A stretch of DNA of 64,000 nucleotides, from assembly GCA_036365455.1 (NCBI GenBank), contig JAWQUS010000009.1:5734001-5798000 (forward strand), written 5' to 3'. Position 1 is the first letter of the stretch; every line of letters starts with the position of its first letter. Source of the DNA: Macrosoma leucophasiata. Its lineage: Eukaryota; Arthropoda; Insecta; Lepidoptera; Hedylidae. This document shows, piece by piece, positions 1 through 10,039 of the stretch. A program made the position numbers and the translations under genes. Under the pieces are notes generated by a model that made no database searches, was not told the origin of the DNA, and saw nothing but the letters and a program-made list of their open reading frames with translations.

Positions 1-408
1 CCTACACATTGTATTGATATAAATATGGTAAAATGTCCATGGATATATGAGTATATTCTATTTATTAGTCACAGGCTTACAAATACGGGGATTTAAGATA
101 TGTTTTTGTTCATCCCGGAGAAACTTCAGACAATAGTATAATTGGATTACAGTTTAAGTCTTCATTATTAAGTAAGTTGAAGTTAAGCCTGTGATTAGCA
201 ACCTCGAAGAAGGATTACTAAATCTTAATTTACTTAATGCATGAATAAAATCCTTGTACACCTTTAAACCGTGTTGCGCGCACGAAGGAGTAGATATTCG
301 ACTTTACATAATTATATTATTTTTTGCGAAGAAGGAAGAAAAACATCTAGAAGATAAAATTGATATTAATATAAAGTTGTATATTGTAGTAAAATTAATT
401 AATCAGTC
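1..408. other. AT-rich intergenic or intronic DNA, nothing assigned
   Basis: No splice-flanked open frame, terminal repeat or RNA-like fold was recognised. Short open frames here have no protein-like composition. Confidence 0.5.
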
Positions 409-467
409 TGCTGGTAGAGTTCCAGTGGAGTTTGAGGGCGTAGGCACCTCCGCATTTCCTAATATAC
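409..467 (+). repeat. Family A SINE-like repeat, 5' fragment
   Basis: The first about 60 nt of family A are present, with the landmarks CTGGTAGAG, GGGCGTAGGCACC and CCTAATATA, and then homology stops. There is no poly(A) tail. It is an old fragment with several substitutions from the consensus described at 62330-62622. Confidence 0.5.
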
Positions 468-696
468 AAAATTGCAGACGGAAAGTTAACCTATGACTAA
501 CTTCGAAAATAATACAGATGTTTCTTTAAATACGTATGTTGTGTCAAAAGCCAAATACAAATTGAGTTTCAAGGTTAAATTGAAGGCAGATAAGACATCA
601 ATAGTAGTGTCGTATACCTATTATCTTTTGTCTGAAAAGAATTTACAATCTACGTCACCTACTGGTGTTATTAATTTATTCAAAAAGTAACTGCAC

Positions 697-973
697 TGTA
701 TTCCCGGAAGGAGTCGAGGTTAATGCATTTACGAGCAAAGATCCATGATTCGCCAGTTACGTTTTGTCCCAAGTCACAGGTGGTGAGGCTATTGACATCT
801 CCGAGTACAATATCAAATCCACTCTGGGCAACTTCCAGAAAACGGAAAAATCCTTACTTCACGGCAAGTAAGGATTTTTCCGTGGAAGTGGCAGGACCCT
901 GGGAACGAATTAACGAACTCAGGACCCCAGCTTATCAGAAGTGGTCTGCTACCATTAGATTACTGAGGCAGAT
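697..973 (-). mobile_element. tRNA-derived SINE (family B), degenerate
   Basis: On the minus strand the unit begins with a tRNA-like head (CTCAGTAATCTAATGGTAGC near 973) and ends near 700 with the family B tail of CCTC..CTTCCGGGAATAC type. The body landmark ACATCTCCGAGTACA matches other B copies at 20399-20711 and 58559-58832. B copies share a split RNA polymerase III promoter-like head, a body with GATGTCAACAGGC, and a 3' end GGGGATTACAGGCGTGAAG. This copy is diverged and carries an internal foldback at 842-883. Confidence 0.6.
842..883. repeat. Perfect 18-bp hairpin inside family B copy
   Basis: Arms 842-859 and 866-883 are exact reverse complements with a 6-nt loop CACGGC. Other B copies have only one arm (the ..GGAAAAATCCC.. 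body segment), so the second arm is a local inverted duplication of SINE body sequence. Confidence 0.8.
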
Positions 974-1789
974 AAATTATTTATTAAATTATAATTTAAT
1001 TTCTGAAAAATAAATTTAACAATCCTTTGTCATATTGATCTTTTGATTTTCCTTTCTGGATAGTGTGCCTCTCGATTGTGTGTTGAGAATATTTTTAATA
1101 CATATTTTCTTTTTTCGGACTCTTTCAAAAGTATTTTTTAGTCATCTATTCACCACAAGTACTTTCATTTCAGTTATTGTGTCTTTGACTATGTTTATCT
1201 AACGAAAAACGAAATGTTTTTTTATATTTAACTCCAATACATCATACATTGTTAGGTTTCTAATTTTGGTAGGTATATGAGATTTTCCCCGAAGGTTTTC
1301 ATTTTTCTATAAGTGCGTAGCACTCATTTATATGTTCTTATTCTATATCTTGCAAGTGTAAGTTATTGTAAGATTGTAAAGTAGGCTCGAATTAGAGAAA
1401 GAAAGCTTTTCATGGAATAATTTTGGGTTAAGGTCTCTGTATTCTCTTTTTAGGTAGGAATTTCAAAATGAAGGCTTCTGTAATCACTTTCCATCATTTG
1501 TCCAGATTTCTAGCTATTAACAACGTAAAAATAAAAAATATGAAGTAAATACTTCAGCACTCGGCCGATCCGAACATTGCAACTTCGAAACGGATCGCAA
1601 CAATTTAGATTGCAAACGATCTTTAAATCGACTCGCTCTCAGCATCTGAATAATAACGGACAACAATTTCATTTGTATTTCTTATTGGACGCTTTTTTGA
1701 CAACCGGATGTAAGTATCGATCGACAGTCGTCAAAGATGGATTGAGATCAAATATTGGGACTCGCTGTAAATCACAGGTTTAGAGTATT
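974..1789. other. Unassigned AT-rich DNA
   Basis: No recognised repeat or coding signal. A weak open frame near 1577-1783 has no splice context and no recognisable motif. Confidence 0.45.
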
Positions 1790-2080
1790 ATTATTTTTTA
1801 TGTACCTAATGGAAGTGGCAAACAAGCATGCAGTTCACATCGATGTTAAGTGATGACTGCAGCCTATAGACACCCACACAAAGACCGAGGTCAAAATGCA
1901 GATGCGTTACCACTCCTGAGGCCTAAGGTGTTATGCCTCTGTGCCGGAAATTACAGAGCCGTACATTACCACCTCACCGGAACACGATAGTGCTGAACAC
2001 TACCATTAAGCGGCAAGTATATTAGGTAATGCGGTGGTGCCTACGCCCGCGAGCGCCGTCACTGGAGCTCTACCACCAGT
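1790..2080 (-). mobile_element. Family A SINE-like repeat, near full length
   Basis: Minus-strand copy running from poly(T) plus ATGTA..GGAAGTGGC at the left to TACCACCAGT at the right. All landmarks of the 62330-62622 reference copy are present. The 5' terminus CTGGTGGTAGAGCTCC is complete. Confidence 0.8.
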
Positions 2081-2300
2081 TCTATCAACAATATTTTGAT
2101 TAATTTCGCGCGAAACCATAGAAAATTGGTACAACAACCAGTTATATAATATGGTAAAATAAAATTACAAGCCATAAAAATTACGACAAAAAACCAGTTT
2201 AGCTGAGAGAGATGATAATAATATCATAAGCCATGTAAGTACCTACATTGGGATGAATCGAATTTAAAATGTCATGTTTTTTATTTATTTACTTTAAAGT

Positions 2301-2691
2301 AAGTACGTACACGAAGCGCGCATGGCCCGGCGGCTGGTGTAGATCGTAAACGATCTACTCGGTTAAGCACTACGGGCGCGGTCGGGTCGTGTGATGGGTG
2401 ACCGCTAGTGGCAAATTAAATGCGCGTTTCCGTGCTTCGGAGGGCACGTAAAGCCGTCGGTCCCGGTTGCTATCGATAGATAGCAGTCGTTAAACCTTGT
2501 CGGAGGCCTTATGGGCGGTTTGAAAACATCCGACAGCGGGTTGGCCACTAACCCCAACACCTCCACCAATCCGCATTGGAGCAGCGTGGTGGAGTAAGCA
2601 CCAGGCCTCCCCCCAAAAAGGGGAGAGACTCGTGCCCAGCAGTGGGACGTATAATGGGTTGCCATTATTATTATTATTATAAGTACGTACA
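2301..2691 (+). mobile_element. 5S rRNA-derived SINE (SINE3 type) with target duplication
   Basis: The head at 2326-2405 resembles 5S rRNA, clearest over 2362-2405 (GTTAAGCA, then GGGCGCGGT, then GATGGGTGACCGC). This region holds the internal RNA polymerase III control elements of 5S genes. A GC-rich body follows, including GCACGTAAAGCCGTCGGTCC at 2444-2463, and the element ends in an (ATT)n tail at about 2662-2680. Element 2312-2680 is flanked by a perfect 11-bp duplication AAGTACGTACA at 2301-2311 and 2681-2691, the mark of LINE-mediated insertion. It is not a functional 5S gene: the 5' third diverges and it is fused to the SINE body. Confidence 0.85.
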
Positions 2692-2971
2692 GTAACTATA
2701 TAAGTTTGAGATTTAAAACAGAAATTAGAATAATATTTTTTTTAAATAACGGCAGCTTAGGTTTAATTTCTAAACATATTTTTACAAGTTATTTTTAATT
2801 ATGACTTTTATATTATTATCATTAGAAAATATGAAATTAGTCATTATCTCAAGAAAGCGGAAAATAAGCTATAAATAGTTCACACTGGTTGTTGTTAGAT
2901 TTCAGTAACCAACACAGTTATACTTACTTGCTCATCTCCATTAAAACAGATTCCTTGCTTTCCTCAAATTC

Positions 2972-3300
2972 ATTTGCCTCTGTGAAGAAATTACGAGACG
3001 ATACTTTACTATTTAACTGCGGAACGTTGAACACTACCATTTGGCGACACCCCTGTATTTCGACACTGAAATAAATTCTATCTTTAAAACAATGACTCAA
3101 CGATTTTGTTTAATGTTATGTAGGCAGCAAACAAATATGAAGTTCACATTGATGTTAATAAGTTATGACTGCAGTCTATAAACACTTACACAAAGACCAG
3201 AGGTTAAAATGCAGATGCGTTGCCACCCCTGACAACTTAGTTATAATGTCTCTGTGATAGTTATTACGGGGCCAAAATATATATTTAGCCTACCCTTATC
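2972..3300 (-). repeat. Two decayed family A fragments
   Basis: The piece at 2972-3050 matches the middle of family A on the minus strand (TGCCTCTGTG to GAACACTACCATTTGGCG). The piece at 3113-3300 matches the 3' half (GCAAACAAATATGAAGTTCACATT). Both are strongly diverged, so they belong to an older layer. Confidence 0.5.
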
Positions 3301-3750
3301 TTTCAGAAGTATCCCTAAACACAATTGCTTCTGGTAAGTAGGTATGATATAACGTGTCGAGTTCACGACCTATGATTACAATTGCAGGATCCTACAATGG
3401 AGTTAGCAGAAGTGCCGGTGACACCGACAGTCGCTCAAATCTAATTAGCTTGGCCAACGACCTACGCCCGCGACATATTGAGATTTTACCTTATTCATAC
3501 TTTGAATCATAGCGATTTCTTTTGTTATTTGGATATAAATTGCTACATTTGTTATATTATGAAACAATTTATTAAAAACCGATTTCAGGTCATTGAGTAG
3601 GAACTACTTTTTTCGCACGTAAGTTATTTTATTGCAACGAATAGCAAAAACATCAGCTCCTATTTAAGAAGTCGTTTGAGAATCATTTGGTTGTTTTTCA
3701 GTCCTGGACATTTTTATATCATACTCTAGGTCCATTAGGTACGTACTCGA
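3301..3750. other. Unassigned DNA with possible family A remnants
   Basis: CTACGCCCGCGA near 3460 recalls the family A 5' region, but the flanking sequence does not align well. Nothing else is recognised. Confidence 0.35.
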
Positions 3751-3982
3751 CCTGGGGTGCGACCGCCTATCGTCATTGCTATTGTCGTTGTCATTGCTGT
3801 CAAATTTTCATGTCGTTTTGCAGCTCCTTTAAAAGCAGTAGTGATAATCGTTTTTCTTGCTTTCATAGGTGAGAAACAAGCGATAATGGTAGATTATTTC
3901 GATTATTGTTATTTAGTTAAAGCAAAAATCGACAGCAATGACAATGACAATAGCAATGTCGATAGGCGGTCGTACCCCTGAG
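3751..3982. mobile_element. MITE-like foldback element
   Basis: Arms of about 50 bp at 3751-3802 and 3931-3982 are near-perfect reverse complements (GACCGCCTATCG..CATTGCTATTGTC..TTGTCATTGCTGTC). They enclose about 130 bp without a coding frame. The structure fits a non-autonomous DNA transposon. No clear target duplication was found and the superfamily is unknown. Confidence 0.65.
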
Positions 3983-5139
3983 GTAAACAAAGCAGTGAAC
4001 ATAATATTGTATGGCTTTGTGATAACTATCGTACAGGCAAAACAACAGAGTCCGCAGGGATGGCAATGGATCTACATGTGTACCTCCAAATTTGCGTAAT
4101 ATCTATATGCCGCAATATTCACTTACGACCTAGGTACTTTCCGCGATCGTTAAATAAAAATACATTGAAACCAATAAGATTATTCTTACTTTTTATAATT
4201 ACTTCCTGCATCAATGCAGTTGGTCTAAACAGCAAATTTCTCTAGAGAAAGGTCAGTTCTGAAAAATCGTTGGAATACCTTATTTACCGGATAAAGGTTG
4301 TTAAGTCATCATAAATAATTAAATCTTAAGATACCTACTGGTTCCAAAGTTCGTAAGTTGAAGTGAGTTCTTAATTAAACACATTTCCAATATGTGTTTA
4401 ATTAAGAAAAGACAATGACAAATTAATTTTGTAGGATCCAGCTCTAATATTACTCTGGTAAATTGAAAAAAATATATGGTAAGCCTGCCGACCCATATCA
4501 ATGTTGTCAATTATATGGTACAAAGGCGAAAAGTTACTTATTTGTTTCTAAACGTGGATAATCTATTAATAGTAACCTATATTATGCGCAGATTTATCTA
4601 AGGCTTTTGATAAAGTTAACTGAGATTTTCTTAAACATAAAACCATTACTTTCAGTATAGATGATTATGTACAGTTCTATAAATCCTAGCACGGATGAAC
4701 TGTTGAAATATTTTATGCATAGGGGAAGAGGGGAGTTACAACGCCTTTGCATTGAAATTTCTAGATTTCGTGTGTGATGTGTTTATGTTTCAGTGTTCTC
4801 TTAACCTTATTGTAAACTATGTGCTTGTTTTCAACTTCTTATGTAGGTAAGTTATTAAGTATTTATTATCTTCAAAATACGGAAATGAAAATGTCCTGAA
4901 GTAGGCTAGTCATTACCAGTTCAGCGTACCGTACCTATATATAGAGGTCAGTGGTTGCTCGTCTAATACGATAAACGGCAGCTCAGGTGTGCCTTGGTGC
5001 ATAAATAGCAGTTAGCAAAGCATGTAATTTGCAGAAAGCATTAATGTGATATTGTCTGTTGTCTGAAGACGAAATGAAAAAAATGCAATAATTCAGAAAT
5101 GTAAGGATAGAATTAATTGATAGTCGGTACAACTTTTAT
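3983..5139. other. Unassigned AT-rich DNA
   Basis: Apart from the hairpin at 4368-4408, no recognised repeat or coding signal. Confidence 0.4.
4368..4408. repeat. Perfect 17-bp hairpin
   Basis: Arms TTCTTAATTAAACACAT (4368-4384) and its exact reverse complement (4392-4408) are separated by 7 nt. The hairpin is AT-rich and stands alone. It may be a small MITE remnant or a chance fold. Confidence 0.6.
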
Positions 5140-5215
5140 GGTGAGATTGACAGACCGCACTACGACTTTACTTTGAGCAAAGTTTGCTTCAAACTGTCAG
5201 AAATGTATGGGTTTA
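5140..5215 (+). repeat. Half of foldback MITE F
   Basis: GGTGAGATTGACAGACCGCA and the following CTTTACTTTGAGCAAAG match one arm of the MITE at 24833-24971. The opposite arm is missing or too decayed to see. Confidence 0.6.
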
Positions 5216-7394
5216 GACAGTTCGATGCTAAAGACGAGACGATCAAGACTCCAAGACGATCCAAGCGAAGTGCAAGAGCACTCATTAACATTTAGCGAAA
5301 CGTTAGGACTTTTTTTGGGTTTGGGTGATACGAGATTAGCAAAATTCTAGAGATTTGATGTCAATACTAAACATATTTATTTAGTTTACAAAGAATTGGA
5401 AAGCTGCAATATTTTTGATTTTATTTATTGATTATATGAAAACTCCGACCTCGTCACTTACTCACTCACAGTGATCATGATTGATTTTACTTTTTGACAG
5501 TGCGAGCTATATGGTGGGATTAATGGGGTATAATATCCAAGAATTGGTCTTATCAAGATGCTCATTAGAAATTTCTATTCTTTTATGAAAGTGACAAACA
5601 CGATAGTAATAAAACCATTTAGGTCCAGTGATAATAATATGTTAGTTTGGTAATGAGATATGGCACCGGGGATACCCACGCTCTCGACTTGTATTATCGA
5701 ATTCTAAATATTGGTAAATATTTCCATTTAGTAATTAGGTAAATATGCCTACTTAAACATTAAATTTATTGAAGACAAATGTCAATTAAACCATGGAATA
5801 GATAATTATTTATTCCGTGAATTAAACATCCCATTTTCTTTGTAACGAAATTGGTTATTTACTCGTAAAAAAAAAAGATATTCGTTTGTCATTTACTGGC
5901 GGCGTTCCAAACATTATTACATTACCCAGTTGACACGGTTCCACTCCAATACATAATAAGTATCTACCATAGTAAATCGCATTGATTGCACCTCAATTAC
6001 TTGAGGTGCAAATGCAACCGATACATTCCATATTCCATACCAAATGATGAAAATTTATTTTGATACCACAATCGCTTGTCAAATATGGATTGATTTGAGT
6101 AACAGTAACCAATAGGCACAACTAACAATTTATCAACATTTAAATGATGCTCATTAGACCACGAGAAGTCACGAGGTAGACTAAGTTGGGTGCAGTTAGG
6201 GATCTTCAATATAAGAAGTCTAAGATTATAGTCATTCATATAATTTTTGCCTCTGCAAGCCATTGCAGCGAATCAAGGTCATTCTCATCTCATTTCATGA
6301 TAAACGCGAAGTCCGCGCGAAGGTAGTTAGTTGTACGTATGGTCACTTAAAGTTGCTTCATCTACTCATTATTTACTAATTTTATTATACGTAAAATGAT
6401 TTCAAAAATTCGCAAAAATACTTTTTTTCCAAAATTTTTCAATATCAGCTCACTGTGAAATTACCTATAAGTTCGTATCTACTTATTTCTATAAGCTTTT
6501 ATAGGTACTTTGCTATTTTTTGAAGTAAAAAGTGTTTCGACAGTTCGGCAACTCAAGTTGAGGGATATTCGTATAATGTTTTCCGATTCTTATACATAAC
6601 CAAGCTTGGACTTTGAATGGGCGGAACAAGACGTGGCTGAAAATCTATACTATTTTATTATTCGCCAGACAAATTGTCCGATTCCTTTATTGGAAGGCGG
6701 TCTATTTATTCGAGTTGCCCTTGCCCACGCATCACCGGAATGTATTGATTCATCCCATAGAACGTTCTCGTCATTTGTCGCTTCCAGTTCGTATATCGGA
6801 AATGTGGGAGACTAATTTATTGATATTATTTATGTCAGTAAAGCATAATAAATAGTCACCCGTTGATAATATAAATAATAGCCCCAAATAGAGCTGTAGT
6901 GTCGGAGATTCAAGGCGCTGGTGTTAGGGAACTGCTTATTCGTACCTTATTTATCTTCTGTGTTCAGTACTAAAATGTTTCCTTTCTCCTTTCTTAGATG
7001 GTAAATAAGACCTCGATTTGAATAGAGATATAAAACAACATCTTTGGACTCTGGGAACGGCAACGGATTTGCTTTGAAGTCTTTCGTTCTTATGTCATAT
7101 CTTATAGGTTACAGTTGAAGTACCCAGTGTATAATCAACATAGGTAGATATGCTTGTTTGCCGTTTTTATACAAAAATACCTTAACCTTACTTAAAGTTA
7201 CGATAACCTAGAGGAACCTAAGTGTTCAAAGCTAATATTAAGGTTAATAAAAGTCAGTTAAGCATGGCCAGCAATTGAAACTATATTCGGGATAAATCGG
7301 AAAACCACTTCTAATCATAGTTCTTAGGAAGTAAGAAATTTGTGTATTACCTTCAGTTTCAGACTTTGCTGTAATAGGTTTGGCAGTATCTTTA
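5216..7394. other. Unassigned DNA; two overlapping open frames at 6606-6855
   Basis: Most of the stretch is AT-rich with no recognised repeat. At 6606-6855 two plus frames stay open together (69 and 80 codons). The longer contains LPLPTHHRNV and LSLPVRISEMWETN, which does not look random, but there are no splice sites around it and I do not recognise it. It could be a decayed transposon ORF. Confidence 0.35.
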
Positions 7395-7810
7395 AAGCCT
7401 TTTTCAAAGAAAAATGATGAGAAGAAAAATTTGCTTGCAGACGGGACTTGAACCGGCAACCACTGGCATTTTAAAGGTACGATTCCGAATTCCGCTGCCG
7501 TTGCAGTGCTGCCCCAACACTACTGGTCTCCATATAAATATCTATAAGTTTTTATGGGATTACATTCCGAGCTAAATAGAGAAATTGAGAATAGAATGGT
7601 GCTGCGGAAGCACTGCGGTGGCAGCACTGGTGCGTGCAGCAGAGTTCGGAATCGTACCTTTAGCCGAGCCCTTAACTGCTACCGAAATCTACATCTGACT
7701 GTCGAATTTTTCCTTCACATTTATTCCATTGCCTTGGGATAGCAGTGGCGACATCTATTGCTAACAATGCTAGTAAGGCAACCGATACAACAAACTTCAG
7801 TTTATTAATA
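7395..7810. mobile_element. tRNA-module element (family D), diverged copy
   Basis: The left side has GAAAAATGATGAGAAGAAAAATTTG next to a minus-strand tRNA-like module (about 7436-7525, with a GGTTCAAGTCC T-arm in reverse). A second, partial plus-strand module lies at about 7625-7690. GGTACGATTCCGAA and its complement TTCGGAATCGTACC mark the inverted pairing. The right side has TTTTTCCTTCACATTTATT, ACATCTATTGCTAACAATGC and AGGCAACCGAT. These flanks match the copies at 10040 and 16173. The tRNA-like portion differs from the other copies and is not a plausible functional tRNA. Confidence 0.55.
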
Positions 7811-8639
7811 AAATACGCTTACGTTCACATTAAGTATCGTAAAATCGCTTCACTCTTAATAATTGTTTTATTTAATAGATTTTTATCAATAACACATGTG
7901 AGTGAAATATGTATAAAAGTCTTTAAATTCACCATTAGATATTTAATGAAAGAGCTTAGCTGTTTAATTAGCCCTCAGTATAATATCAAAGAAAATGCTT
8001 TCACGCTTCGTTAAATGATATGTATGTCACTAGTTATGGTCACCGCTCGTTGCACCACTCATACCAACTGCACTGTGGTACGCTGACATATATAATAATG
8101 TTAATGAAGCTGTTTTTACTAAAAAAGGATCATTTTACATGGAATTCGAGCGAAATGTTAGGCAATATTTTAAAGAGTCTTGTGATCATGTCCTATAAAG
8201 AATAAATGTGCAGTGTGTGAATTGAGTAGTTTTTAGTGTAGTGAGTTATTGCCGTCACTAGACATTATCTCTACCAGTGGACTTACAGATCGTCTCCGGT
8301 CTACAGCGACAGGGTAAGTCTCATGGGTCTTAGTAATAAAATTATATTACTAATCTGTGTGAGTATGTGTATGGTAATTCGAGTCATAATAATATACTGC
8401 TTACGTGAATACGTCTTACGTGCTTAGTCAGAAACTTAAACTTTGAGTCTTTCTCTACTATTAAAGTTTTCAAACTATAATACAACGCTTTTGTTTTGTG
8501 ATTCATTTGAACAATACCGCGTGAACAATACCTTGCTTTGACACAGCATTGTATTAATAGAGTTGATGACTTATTACCCAAGAGAATATTGTGGTTTATC
8601 TACTCGAGTTAATTTAGGCTTAGGTACTTGCCAAATAAT
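7811..8639. other. Unassigned DNA, possible extension of the family D copy
   Basis: TAATAATTGTTTTATTTAATAG and AACACATGTGAGTGAAATATGT near 7857-7905 resemble the outer end of the family D copy at 10040. A GTAAGT donor-like site near 8317 has no credible exon upstream. Nothing else is assigned. Confidence 0.35.
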
Positions 8640-9165
8640 GTTGAACCGACTTCAAAATTCAAACATCTCCACGGATTCGGACCTCCACACACTTGCACAC
8701 ATAGCAGGCCGCCTGACGAGAGGGTACTCCCGCGCGTAATCTTCTCCGTGATAGCAACCCGGACGTCGACGTATGTCCGAGCCCCGATCCCGCGAATCGT
8801 GATCCGATACGTTAGCGTGCCAATCTCGGCCGGGCTCGCCATTAGATGCAGAGCTCTGTGACGATGTCACGCAACCCGCCCGATACGGGTTCGATTCGGA
8901 CGTGGGGACTCTCATCGAGGATGCGGTCGCGGGTCCGACTACGATCCGGGCTATGACCGCGCAATATCTGCGAGCGTTGCCACTGGAGTGGTGGATGCTC
9001 GCCCCATGTTGGCTTCCCATAAGCTCGACGCTGGGCGACGGAAGCCGCCGCAGCGACGCCTCTCCGCGTCGTGACGACACCCCCGCCGCCGTAATATCAA
9101 CCGCCGCGGCACCGCTGTCATCGTGGCACCACCACACTTGCGAGGCGCCTACGCCTTATGGTGCT
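8640..9165. other. CpG-rich block with open frames on both strands
   Basis: The base composition changes abruptly to CpG-rich for about 500 bp. Both strands carry long open frames: minus 8652-9137 (161 codons), minus 8609-8842, plus 8628-8861 and plus 8902-9168. None has a motif I recognise. Simultaneous openness in several frames is expected of GC-rich DNA because stop codons are rare, so it is weak evidence for coding. It could be a fragment of a GC-rich LINE ORF1, a CpG island or a transferred segment. Confidence 0.4.
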
Positions 9166-9285
9166 TAATTTGGGTACTTAGTCTGAATGGACCAAAAAGA
9201 ATGGACTGTAGTCCATTCGGCCGTTATGTGTTATTTTTAAACACTATAAATACAACAGAGAAAGCATAAAACAACATCATTGAAA

Positions 9286-9665
9286 ATTGTCTGTGCGTGC
9301 TCTACAATGGTGAGTGCTCTGCTGAACTGTTTGACATGGTGCCACCGTCTCTTTTCCTACACCGTACTACCCGCCGAAGAGAGAAGTTCCACCCACACCG
9401 ACTGGACACCTGGCAGTGCTCAACGGTGCGGTTTTCACGTTCGTTCCTGTCCAGAACGTGTAAATTGTGGAACGAACTTCCCTCTGAGGTGTTCCCTAGG
9501 TGCTACAATATGGGGTTCTTCAAAAATGGCGTCAAAAGAGTCCTTCAGGGCTGGCAGCGCGTTGGCAACTCCCCTGGTGTTGCAAATGTTTATAGGCGAC
9601 GGTGACCACTTTCCATCAGGTGGCCGGTTTGCTTGTCTGTCAGCCTTCAGACAAAAATTTTTTTT
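9286..9665 (+). mobile_element. CR1/Jockey-like LINE, 5'-truncated 3' end
   Basis: The frame from 9297 encodes the C-terminal tail typical of insect LINE reverse transcriptase ORFs: HRTTRRREKFHPHRLDTWQ, then KLWNELPSEVFP, then YNMGFFKNGVKR, ending at a stop near 9605. It is followed by a short 3' UTR (GACCACTTTCCATCAGGTGG, then TTTGCTTGTCTG) and an A/T-rich end. The endonuclease and catalytic domains are absent. The 3' UTR end resembles the end of family A. A near-identical piece lies at 13553-13850. Confidence 0.75.
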
Positions 9666-10039
9666 TTGACTTTTTTGTACTTATTGTCTACCATGAATGG
9701 CAATTATTTGTGTAACCGTAGCCATACAACGGCATACTTCAAAAGCGTTGCATTTAGGTATCTAATTGAGCAAATAAATGATTTGATCTAATTCATTCTG
9801 ATTAACATTAATGGAATAGAGCACACTTATTAGTGCAGACTGTGTATAGCTGATGTTGACTGCACAAAGGCAAGTAAATATATTTTAATAATATTAAACA
9901 TCTACCTACCAAAGCAAGTAACTACGTACATATTTATCATAGATAAATAAGTAGAAATACCGTCAAGTCTGTAATTAATTAATGAAAATTATTCACACGT
10001 GTGTTTGAAATGATCTTATGTTTTGTCATGTTTCAATAA
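9666..10039. other. Unassigned AT-rich DNA
   Basis: No recognised repeat or coding signal. Confidence 0.4.

Noticed and set aside
2326..2405. Functional 5S rRNA gene
   Set aside because: Only the internal promoter part matches well, and it is fused to a SINE body with (ATT)n tail and target duplication.
8270..8320. 5' UTR exon ending at GTAAGT near 8317
   Set aside because: The donor match is isolated. No acceptor, start codon or downstream exon in register could be found.
8652..9137. 161-codon minus-strand gene
   Set aside because: Several frames on both strands are open together in CpG-rich sequence. No motif, no splice context and no support for this strand over the other.
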